Origin: Variovorax sp. 54
GTDB lineage: Bacteria > Pseudomonadota > Gammaproteobacteria > Burkholderiales > Burkholderiaceae_C
DNA: 64,000 bases
Reading direction: 5' to 3'
Assembly (NCBI RefSeq): GCF_002754375.1
Contig: NZ_PEFF01000001.1
Coordinates: 1,240,001 to 1,304,000 of the forward strand
Shown here: positions 57,526 through 64,000 of the stretch, piece after piece
How the letters are laid out: each line of letters begins with the position of its first letter
How positions within the stretch are numbered: position 1 is the stretch's first letter
Made by a program: the position numbers and the translations under genes
Notes under the pieces: model-generated
The model's input: only the letters and a program-made list of their open reading frames with translations
Databases searched by the model: none
Told to the model about the DNA's origin: nothing

Positions 57526-58860
57526 TCAGCGCGTCGCGCCGCGCGTGACCGCATCGACCGAGGCCGTGAGCCGCGCGACGATCTCCTGCAGGTGGTCGCG
57601 CGTCGCGATATACGGCGGTGCCAGCAGCACGTGGTCGCCCTGGCGCCCGTCCACCGTGCCGCCGAAGGGGTAGCACAGCAGGCCGCGCGCCATCGCGTCT
57701 TGCTTGAGGCGCGCGTTGACGGCCAGGGACGGATCGAAGGGCCGCTTGCTCGCGCGGTCGGCCACCAGCTCGACGCCCCAGAAGAAGCCGCGCCCGCGGA
57801 TGTCGCCCACGTGCGGGTGGTCGCCCAGCGCCGCGGCCAGCATCGCGCCGAAGGCGACGCCGTCGTCGCGCACCTTGGCGACCAGGCCGTCGCGGCGGAT
57901 CACCTGCTGCACCGCGAGCGCCGCCGCGCAGGCCATCGGATGGCCCAGGTAGGTGTGACCGTGCTGGAAGAAGCCGCTGCCCTTGGACATGGCCTCGACG
58001 ATGCGGCGCTGCGCCAGCACCGCGCCGATCGGCTGGTAGCCGCCGCCCAGGCCCTTGGCGATGGTCATCAGGTCGGGCGCCACGCCCTCCTGCTCGCAGG
58101 CATGCAGCGAGCCGGTGCGGCCCATGCCGCACATCACCTCGTCGAGGATCAGCAGCACGCCGTACGTGTCGCACACGGCGCGCACCGCCTTGAAGTAACC
58201 CGGCACGGGCGTGAGCACGCCGGCGGTGGCGCCGCCCACGGTCTCGGCCACGAAGGCGATCACGCGGTCGGCGCCCTGCGCGACGATAGCCGCCTCCAGC
58301 TCGGCCGCCAGGCGAAGGCCGTACTGCTCGGCGCTTTCGTCGGCGCGCTGCTCGCGGTACGGATAGCACGGCGACACATGCGTGGCCGGCACGAGGATGG
58401 GCGCGAAGGGCTCGCGCCGCCAGGCGTTGCCGCCCACCGCGAGCGCGCCCAGCGTGTTGCCGTGGTAGCTCTGGCGGCGCGCGATGAAGTGGGTGCGCTG
58501 CGGCTGGCCGATTTCCACGAAGTACTGGCGCGCCATCTTCAGCGCCGACTCCACGGCCTCCGAGCCGCCGCTCACCAGGTACACGTGGCTCATGCCGCCG
58601 GGGGCGGAACCGATGAGCTCGTCGGCCAACTGCTCGGCCACCTCGCTCGTGAAGAAGCTGGTGTGGGCGTAGGCCAGCCGGTCGATCTGCGCGTGCATGG
58701 CGGCCATCACCTCGGGGTGGCCATGGCCGAGCGAGGACACGGCCGCGCCGCCCGAAGCGTCGAGGTACTCGCGCCCGTCGGCGTCGCGGATGAACATGCC
58801 CTGCGCGCTGGTGGCAACGGGCGGGGTCTGGCGAAGGTGGCGGTGGAAGACGTGCGTCAT
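57526..58860 (-). CDS. class III PLP-dependent aminotransferase
   Basis: This 444-residue enzyme belongs to the class III (omega-type) aminotransferases. Landmarks are LDASGGAAVSSLGHGHPEV, SGGSEAVESALKMARQY, the PLP-contacting LLILDEVMCGMGRTG, the Schiff-base Lys in MTIAKGLGGGYQPIGA, and HGHTYLGHPMACAAA. Substrates in this class range from beta-alanine and GABA to amines. The ATG at 58860 is chosen; an in-frame TTG at 58872 is possible. It is divergent from the RpiR gene and followed by an amino-acid-binding protein, suggesting use of an amino acid or amine as nutrient. Confidence 0.92.
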   Translation of the reverse strand: MTHVFHRHLRQTPPVATSAQGMFIRDADGREYLDASGGAAVSSLGHGHPEVMAAMHAQIDRLAYAHTSFFTSEVAEQLADELIGSAPGGMSHVYLVSGGSEAVESALKMARQYFVEIGQPQRTHFIARRQSYHGNTLGALAVGGNAWRREPFAPILVPATHVSPCYPYREQRADESAEQYGLRLAAELEAAIVAQGADRVIAFVAETVGGATAGVLTPVPGYFKAVRAVCDTYGVLLILDEVMCGMGRTGSLHACEQEGVAPDLMTIAKGLGGGYQPIGAVLAQRRIVEAMSKGSGFFQHGHTYLGHPMACAAALAVQQVIRRDGLVAKVRDDGVAFGAMLAAALGDHPHVGDIRGRGFFWGVELVADRASKRPFDPSLAVNARLKQDAMARGLLCYPFGGTVDGRQGDHVLLAPPYIATRDHLQEIVARLTASVDAVTRGATR

Positions 58861-58886
58861 GTCGGCTGGCAACTGGATTCGGTTTT

Positions 58887-58970
58887 GGAACTAACGTTTC
58901 GGCCGAATTATTGTTTGGAACATTTGTTCCGTCAACTCCCGGGGTTTCCCTGCTCCGGTACATTCGTTCC
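58887..58970. promoter_or_regulatory. three RpiR-type operator boxes
   Basis: A 14-base motif occurs three times: ggaactaacgtttc (58887-58900), ggaacatttgttcc (58917-58930, a near-perfect dyad with GGAACA and TGTTCC arms) and ggtacattcgttcc (58957-58970). The starts are 30 and 40 bases apart, close to whole helical turns. They lie between the divergent aminotransferase and RpiR genes, so control of both is likely. The binding is inferred. Confidence 0.7.
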
Positions 58971-59062
58971 AGACACCGCACGAAAAGAGACACCGCCATG
59001 AGCGCCGCGCCGGGCCGCCCCAAGCAAGCTCGCACCGCAGTGCGAAGCACGAAGGTATTTGG

Positions 59063-59929
59063 ATGAACACCCGAGAACTGATCCGCCAACGCTTCAACGA
59101 CCTGAGCCCTGCCCTGCAGCAGGTCGCGCGCTACGTGCTCGACCACCCCAACGAAGTGGTCACGGGCTCGATGCGCAACGTCGGCACGCGCGCGCAGAGC
59201 ACGCCGGCCACGCTGGTGCGCTTCGCCCAGCACCTGGGCTTCGACGGCTGGCCGCAGCTCAAGGAGGCCTTCGCCGCCGACATGGGCCTGGGCACCGAAA
59301 CGTATGGCGTGCGCGCCAAGCAGCTGGTGGGCCGCGCCGCCGACCAGGGCCTGACGGGCGAGATGTTCGAGGTGCAGCGGCGCAACCTGGAACTCACGCA
59401 CCAGCAGAGCGGGCCGGCGCTGCTCAAGGCCTGCGTGCTGCTCGAGAAAGCGCCGACCGTGCATGCGGCGGGCTTTCGCGCGTGCTTTCCGATCGCGTTC
59501 TCGTTCGTGTATGTGTACCGGCTCTTTCGCACCAGCGTGCACCTGGTCGACGGCCAGGGCGGTTCGCTCGAGATGCAGCAGCGCGCTTTCGCCAAGGGCG
59601 ACGCACTGGTGGTGGCGAGCTTTGCGCCCTACTCGCGCGAGGCGCTGCAGGTGGCCGAAGCCGCGAAGGCGGCCGGCTGCCGCATCGTGGCGATCACCGA
59701 CAGCGTGACCTCGCCGCTGTCGCTGCTGGCGGACGAGACGCTGCTCTTCACCATCCACAGCCCGTCGTTCTTCCCATCGGTGGCGGCCGGCGTGGCCGTG
59801 ACGGAAGCGCTGGTCGAACTGCTCGCAAGCCGCGCGGGCAAGCCGGTGATCCGGCGCATCGACCAGGCCGAGGCGCAGCTGTTCGAGTCGGGGGCGTACC
59901 TCATGGCGCCGGTGGCGCGCGGCGGCTAA
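59063..59929 (+). CDS. MurR/RpiR-family transcriptional regulator
   Basis: This 288-residue protein has an N-terminal RpiR helix-turn-helix (LIRQRFNDLSPALQQVARYV, then RAQSTPATLVRFAQHLGFDG) and a C-terminal SIS domain. In the SIS domain VVASFAPYSREALQVAEAAK and AITDSVTSPLSLLADETL mark the sugar-phosphate-type binding site. In this family some members respond to non-sugar metabolites. It is divergent from the aminotransferase operon, with three candidate boxes between them. Confidence 0.92.
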   Translation: MNTRELIRQRFNDLSPALQQVARYVLDHPNEVVTGSMRNVGTRAQSTPATLVRFAQHLGFDGWPQLKEAFAADMGLGTETYGVRAKQLVGRAADQGLTGEMFEVQRRNLELTHQQSGPALLKACVLLEKAPTVHAAGFRACFPIAFSFVYVYRLFRTSVHLVDGQGGSLEMQQRAFAKGDALVVASFAPYSREALQVAEAAKAAGCRIVAITDSVTSPLSLLADETLLFTIHSPSFFPSVAAGVAVTEALVELLASRAGKPVIRRIDQAEAQLFESGAYLMAPVARGG

Positions 59930-59938
59930 GGGGCTGGA

Positions 59939-60670
59939 TCAGGCCAGCGCGCGGGTGCGACCGGCGCTCTGGCGCAGGTAGAGCACCAAGAGGTCGCGGT
60001 TGGCGTTGATGTGCTCGCGCATGGCCGCTTCGGCGCTGGCGGCTTCCTGCCGGCCCAGCGCCTCGACGATGCAGCGGTGCTCTTCCAGCGCCTGCAGGGC
60101 CTGGCCGTGCCGGTACATCAGCATGGCGGCGTCGCGCTTATGCGGACGCGCGCGGCTGTCGAAGATCACGGGCAGCTGGCAGGCGCGCTCCACGGCCTCG
60201 CTGAGCCAGCGGTTGTCGGCCAGCGACAGCAGCTTGCGGTGGAAAGCCTGGTTCAGGTCCTGCCACTGGTCGGCCCGCTCGTCGGTCCAGTCGCCGTCGG
60301 CGTGCAGCAGCGCGTGCTGCTCGTCGACCATGTCCGTCAGGTCGGCCAGCGCCTCGCCGCCCAGACCGCGCTCGCTGAGCAGGCGGCAGCCCATGCCTTC
60401 AAGCGTGGCGCGCACGCTGAAGGCGTCGAACACGTCCTTGGCGTCGAAACGGCGCACCTGGAAACCCCGCTGCGGGTGGTAGACCAGCAGCCCCTCGTCG
60501 GCCAGCCGCGCCATCGCGCCGCGCACAGGGGTGCGCGACACGCCAAGCTCGTTGGCGAGCGAAATCTCCATCAGGTGGGCGCCGGGGGCAATCGCACCAT
60601 CGAAGATGCGGGTGCGCAGCGTGTCGGCCACGGACAGCACGCGCGTCCGCGAGGGATCTGGGGGGGTCAT
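59939..60670 (-). CDS. GntR/FCD-family transcriptional regulator
   Basis: This 243-residue regulator has a GntR winged helix (RIFDGAIAPGAHLMEISLAN, then ELGVSRTPVRGAMARLADEG) and an FCD effector domain (VFDAFSVRATLEGMGCRLLS to the C-terminus, with Asp and His residues placed for metal-assisted ligand binding). FCD regulators respond to small carboxylates. It lies 9 bases from the convergent RpiR gene and 164 bases downstream of the IorA-type gene on the same strand. The target is not certain; the molybdenum-hydroxylase operon upstream is possible. Confidence 0.92.
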   Translation of the reverse strand: MTPPDPSRTRVLSVADTLRTRIFDGAIAPGAHLMEISLANELGVSRTPVRGAMARLADEGLLVYHPQRGFQVRRFDAKDVFDAFSVRATLEGMGCRLLSERGLGGEALADLTDMVDEQHALLHADGDWTDERADQWQDLNQAFHRKLLSLADNRWLSEAVERACQLPVIFDSRARPHKRDAAMLMYRHGQALQALEEHRCIVEALGRQEAASAEAAMREHINANRDLLVLYLRQSAGRTRALA

Positions 60671-60834
60671 CGAACGTCGGAAACAGGGGACGGCCCGAAG
60701 CGGGCCGCGCGCATGGTACGGCGGCGTATCGAAGCTTCATATCCCCGATTTCCGTAAAAATACCGTTCTGGCGACTTTTTCGAGAATTACGGCAAAATTA
60801 TTAACTTCTGTAAACAAACACCCCGGTTTCCGCG
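60671..60834. promoter_or_regulatory. AT-rich promoter region of the GntR gene
   Basis: The part from about 60735 to 60830 is strongly AT-rich, with repeated short A and T tracts and two related pieces (ccgtaaaaat and acggcaaaatta). It probably holds the promoter of the GntR gene and possibly its operator. No clean palindrome is seen. Confidence 0.4.
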
Positions 60835-61302
60835 TTACCGCCCCGCCGTTTCGGCCGCCAAGTGGATCGCGGCGCGAATCCGGGGGTAGGTGCCGCAGCG
60901 ACAAATGTTGCCGCGCATGGCGTCCGAGACCTGGTCGTCGCTGGGTTGGGGCGTGGCCTTGAGCAGTGCGCAGGCCGACATGAGCTGGCCGCTCTGGCAG
61001 TAGCCGCACTGCACCACGTCGACCTCGGTCCAGGCCTGGCGCAGGGCGTCGGCCTCCCGGCCCTTCAGGCCCTCGATGGTGGTGACCTCACGCGTGCCCA
61101 CGGCTTCGAGCGGGGTGACGCAGGAGCGCACGGCCTGGCCGTCCAGGTGCACGGTGCAGGCGCCGCACAGCGCCTTGCCGCAGCCGAACTTGGTGCCGAC
61201 GAGCTTCATTTCGCCGCGCAGCACCCACAGCAGCGGGGTGTCGGGCTCGGCGCTCACGGTGGCGGTCTGGCCGTTGATCTTCAGCGTGGTGGTCGTGGTC
61301 AT
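60835..61302 (-). CDS. [2Fe-2S] subunit of an IorAB-type molybdenum hydroxylase
   Basis: This 155-residue protein is the small iron-sulfur subunit of a xanthine-dehydrogenase-family enzyme, like isoquinoline 1-oxidoreductase alpha. The N-terminal plant-type cluster is ligated by Cys residues in [18 protein letters not shown]. The C-terminal four-helix domain holds the second cluster, with [16 protein letters not shown] and [15 protein letters not shown]. It is encoded 27 bases after the large subunit gene. It transfers electrons from the molybdenum site; the electron acceptor is not encoded here. Confidence 0.94.
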   Translation of the reverse strand: MTTTTTLKINGQTATVSAEPDTPLLWVLRGEMKLVGTKFGCGKALCGACTVHLDGQAVRSCVTPLEAVGTREVTTIEGLKGREADALRQAWTEVDVVQCGYCQSGQLMSACALLKATPQPSDDQVSDAMRGNICRCGTYPRIRAAIHLAAETAGR

Positions 61303-61329
61303 GGGGATGTCCTTCTAGTTCTCGAGGGG

Positions 61330-63609
61330 TCAGGCCAGCCGCAAAGGCAGGCTGCGCAGGCGCTGGCCGGTCAGCGCGAACACGGCGTTGGCCACGGCGG
61401 GCGCGATGGGCGGCGTGCCCGGCTCGCCGACGCCGCCGGGCGGCACCTCGACGCCGGTGCCGGCGAGGATGTCGACCTCGATGACCGGGCACTCGTCGAT
61501 GCGCAGCGGCGTGTAGTCGTGGAAGTTGCTCTGCTGCACCTGGCCGCGCACCACGGTGATCTCACCGCGCAGCGCCGCCGACAGGCCGAACACGATGCCG
61601 CCTTCCATCTGCTGGCGGATCAGGTTGGGGTTCACCGGCAGGCCGCAGTCGATCACGCACACCACGCGGTGCACGCGGATCTGCCGCTCGGGCGTCACCG
61701 ACACCTCGGCCACCTGCGCCACGATGCTGCCGAAGGCGCGATGAATGGCCACGCCGCGCGCGCGCTTCGTGCCGTCGGGCCCGTCGGCCAACGGCTCGCC
61801 CCACTTCGAGAGCTCGGCCACGCGCTTGAGCACCGCCAGGTGGCGCGCGTCCTTGGCGAGCAGGCCGGCGCGGAAGGCGACCGGGTCCTTGCCGGCGGCC
61901 ACGGCGCATTCGTCGATGAAGCTCTCGACGAAGAAGCCGTTCTGCGAATGCGCCACCGAGCGCCAGATGCCGGTGGTGACCGCCGATTCGACGGGCACGT
62001 GCGCCACGCGGGCCTGCGGGAAGTCGTAGGCGGTGTTCCAGGCGCCGTCGGTCGAGTTGTCCATGAACGACGGCGCGCCCAGGCTGGAGCCGGCGCTGGT
62101 GGTCTGCCACGCGACCAGCGCGCCCGCCGCGTCGAAGCCGGCCTTGCACAGCGCCACGTAGGCCGGGCGGTAGAAGTCGTGCGTCATGTCTTCCTCGCGC
62201 GACCAGATCAGCTGCACCGGTGCGCCGCCGGCCTCGCGCGCGAGCTGCGCGGCCTGCACCAAGAAGTCGATGAAGTAGCGCCGCCCGAAACCGCCGCCCA
62301 GGTAAGTCACGTGCAGCGTGACCTTCTCTGCGTCGATGCCCAGCGTCTTGGCGACCGCGGCGCGCGCGAAGCCCGGCGCCTGCGTCGGCGCCCAGACGGT
62401 GGCGGCGCCGTCCTTGAACTGCACGGTGCAGTTCATCGGCTCCATGGTGGCGTGCGCCAGGAAGGGCACGCGGTACTCGACCTCGATCGTGTGCGCGGCG
62501 GACTTCAGCGCCGCCGCCACGCCGCCGGTATCGAGGCGGGCGTTGCCCGCGTCGGCGTCGAGCGTGCGCGCGAGGCGGTCGATCATCTCGGCGCTCGACA
62601 GGCTCGCGGCCGGGCCGTGGTCCCAGGTGATGTCGACCTTCTTCAGCGCGCGCATCGCGTGGTACGGCGTGTCGGCGATCACGGCCACGCCGCCCGCCGT
62701 GCTGCCGGTGCCGACGAGGCTCGCGGCCACGGGCTCCAGCGCCATCACCTTGCGCACGCCGGGCAGCGCCTCGGCGGCTTTGCCATCGAAGTTCGCGACG
62801 CGGCCGGCCAGCGTCGGGCACATGGCGATGCTGGCGTACAGCAGGCCCGGCGGCAGCACGTCGATGCCGTAGGTGGCGGTGCCGTTGAGCTTGCCGGCGT
62901 TGTCGATGCGCCGCTGCGGCTGGCCGATGACGCGGAAGTCGGCTGGCGCCTTGAGCTTCACCGCCGTGGGCAGCGGCTGCTGCGCGGCCTGCGCCGCGAG
63001 TTCGCCGAAGCGCGCGCTGCGGTTCGAAGCCGGGTGCAGCACGCGGCCGGCCTCGGTGCGGCATTCGCCCGCGGGCACCTGCCACTGCGCCGCCGCCGCG
63101 CCCACCAGCATGAGGCGCGCCGAGGCCCCGGCCTCGCGCACCGGGCCCCACTGGTCGGTGACGCTCGACGAGCCGCCCGTGCCCGAGAGCCCCGGGATCG
63201 TGCGCAGCAGCTTGCCCACCACCTGGTGCGCCGCGCGCTTGCCGAAGCCCTCGTCGCCGGGCTTGAAGGGCAGCGCGTCGAGGATCACGGCCTGGTTGTT
63301 GTAGATGGCATCGAAGCCGGCCTGCTCGAGCCGCACCTGCGACATCGAGGCGTCCATCTCTTCGGCCAGCAGCATCGCCAGGCCGGTGTGGGTGCCCTGC
63401 CCCATTTCCGATTGCGTCATGACCAGCGTGACCGTGTCGTCGCTGCCCACCTTGACCCAGCCGTTGAGCGCGACCTGCCCGTTGCCCGCCGGCAGCGGCG
63501 CACCGGGCACGAGGCGCGACGCGGCCGGTGTGGCAGCCCAGCCGACGACCAGGGCGCCGGCGGCCCCGAGGGTGCCGAGCACGAAGTGGCGGCGTTTGAG
63601 TTGAGGCAT
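61330..63609 (-). CDS. molybdopterin-binding subunit of an IorAB-type hydroxylase
   Basis: This 759-residue protein is the large molybdenum-cofactor subunit of an IorB-like enzyme, which hydroxylates N-heterocycles or oxidises aldehydes. The start has a twin-arginine signal (LKRRHFVLGTLGAAGALVVG), so export of the complex through Tat is likely. MTQSEMGQGTHTGLAMLLAE, TYLGGGFGRRYFIDFLVQA, RSVAHSQNGFFVESFIDECA and PPGGVGEPGTPPIAPAVANA are family landmarks, the last two near the cofactor and catalytic site. It is the first gene of the operon, with a TetR gene 60 bases upstream. Confidence 0.94.
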   Translation of the reverse strand: MPQLKRRHFVLGTLGAAGALVVGWAATPAASRLVPGAPLPAGNGQVALNGWVKVGSDDTVTLVMTQSEMGQGTHTGLAMLLAEEMDASMSQVRLEQAGFDAIYNNQAVILDALPFKPGDEGFGKRAAHQVVGKLLRTIPGLSGTGGSSSVTDQWGPVREAGASARLMLVGAAAAQWQVPAGECRTEAGRVLHPASNRSARFGELAAQAAQQPLPTAVKLKAPADFRVIGQPQRRIDNAGKLNGTATYGIDVLPPGLLYASIAMCPTLAGRVANFDGKAAEALPGVRKVMALEPVAASLVGTGSTAGGVAVIADTPYHAMRALKKVDITWDHGPAASLSSAEMIDRLARTLDADAGNARLDTGGVAAALKSAAHTIEVEYRVPFLAHATMEPMNCTVQFKDGAATVWAPTQAPGFARAAVAKTLGIDAEKVTLHVTYLGGGFGRRYFIDFLVQAAQLAREAGGAPVQLIWSREEDMTHDFYRPAYVALCKAGFDAAGALVAWQTTSAGSSLGAPSFMDNSTDGAWNTAYDFPQARVAHVPVESAVTTGIWRSVAHSQNGFFVESFIDECAVAAGKDPVAFRAGLLAKDARHLAVLKRVAELSKWGEPLADGPDGTKRARGVAIHRAFGSIVAQVAEVSVTPERQIRVHRVVCVIDCGLPVNPNLIRQQMEGGIVFGLSAALRGEITVVRGQVQQSNFHDYTPLRIDECPVIEVDILAGTGVEVPPGGVGEPGTPPIAPAVANAVFALTGQRLRSLPLRLA

Positions 63610-63669
63610 GGTGGTCTTTCTTCGGTGGGGTCTTGCTTGTCGTTCGCGCGGAAAAAGTCGTCGCCGTCG

Positions 63670-64000
63670 TCAGGGCGGCACGGCGATGCCTCGCCAGAAA
63701 ATCTCGAAGCCGGCTTCGGCGTAGTCGAAGGCCTCTGGGTCGTCACCGGCCTGCGCGATGTAGCCGACGGTGGTCTCGGCCATGGCGGTCAACATCGCGC
63801 CCAGGAACTCCATCGGACGCTCGACGACTTCGCCGCGCCGCATGCACTCGTGCGCTGCCGCCTCCAGCCGCGCGAACGGCGCCATGCCGGCGACGCGGCT
63901 CTCGTTGCTCAGTTCGTCGGACACCTTGAGTTGCGCGAGCACGCGCAGCTTGCCGGGGTGCGCCACGCCCCAGCGCACGTAGCGGTCCCAGATGTGGTGG
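63670..64000 (-). CDS. TetR-family regulator, C-terminal part (cut by window edge)
   Basis: The reading frame is open to the window edge and only the last roughly 110 residues are visible. The segment KLRVLAQLKVSDELSNESRV, then LEAAAHECMRRGEVVERPME and the ending YAEAGFEIFWRGI resemble the ligand-binding C-terminal domain of TetR regulators. The DNA-binding N-terminus lies outside. It is encoded just upstream of the hydroxylase genes on the same strand and may regulate them. Confidence 0.7.
   Translation of the reverse strand, partial: HHIWDRYVRWGVAHPGKLRVLAQLKVSDELSNESRVAGMAPFARLEAAAHECMRRGEVVERPMEFLGAMLTAMAETTVGYIAQAGDDPEAFDYAEAGFEIFWRGIAVPP

Noticed and set aside
56486..59758. A 1090-residue minus-strand frame across three genes
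   Set aside because: It runs out of frame through the aminotransferase and binding-protein genes and has low-complexity Arg/Gly sequence without a domain.
1..64000. tRNA, rRNA or riboswitch genes
   Set aside because: No cloverleaf-like or conserved ribosomal sequence and no recognisable riboswitch core were seen on reading; a covariance-model scan would settle this.

Overview
The window is about 64 kb of GC-rich (clearly above 60 percent by eye) bacterial chromosome. Orphan tripartite-tricarboxylate (Bug) periplasmic binding proteins, an ECF42 sigma factor with its DGPF partner, a BapA/LapA-type adhesin, a self-sufficient CYP116B P450 and many LysR/IclR/GntR/RpiR regulators together suggest a metabolically versatile Burkholderiales, most like the Variovorax/Acidovorax branch of Comamonadaceae. 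That placement is inferred from gene content, not from a marker phylogeny. No rRNA, tRNA, CRISPR array or complete insertion sequence was seen.

Region 1 (0-10 kb) holds a LysE exporter, an overlapping TetR-DUF418-SUFU operon, a PcaQ-like LysR regulator divergent from a Bug protein, and a MarR regulator divergent from a Bug-Bug-sulfatase operon that probably handles an organic sulfate ester. Region 2 (10-16.5 kb) is a lower-GC accessory insert. It carries one 1769-residue protein with an N-terminal PD-(D/E)xK-type nuclease-like segment, a STAND/NACHT-like ATPase and a roughly 1100-residue helical C-terminus, which is the architecture of Avs-type anti-phage sensors. A small gene with a hairpin leader follows it.

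Region 3 (16.5-34.4 kb) is a biofilm/adhesion locus. A 2097-residue repeat adhesin is followed on the same strand by TolC, ABC and HlyD subunits of a type I secretion system, a BamE-like protein, an unknown protein and two tiny overlapping ORFs. The locus is flanked by two histidine kinases that share a C-terminal domain, and by an AraC-type response regulator. Region 4 (34.4-49.6 kb) is mostly core: a YqjI-type metal repressor with its ferric-chelate reductase, CorA, MutS, an Anbu proteasome homologue, a hydrolase, a MOSC protein, the ECF42/DGPF pair, an SDR that has lost its catalytic residues, a NarL-type two-component system, a group III truncated haemoglobin and azurin. The last two both have FNR/Anr-like boxes.

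Region 5 (49.6-64 kb) is catabolic. It holds IclR-Bug-CYP116B, UppP, an unknown protein, an Asp/Glu racemase-family enzyme, an amino-acid binding protein and class III aminotransferase controlled by an RpiR regulator with visible operator boxes, a GntR regulator, and an IorAB-type molybdenum hydroxylase next to a TetR gene cut by the window edge. The strongest candidate for an undescribed system is the nuclease-STAND protein at 10097-15406. Secondary leads are the tail of the adhesin/secretion operon (18273-19384) and several strong palindromes (30960-30982, 38063-38094, 56429-56537).
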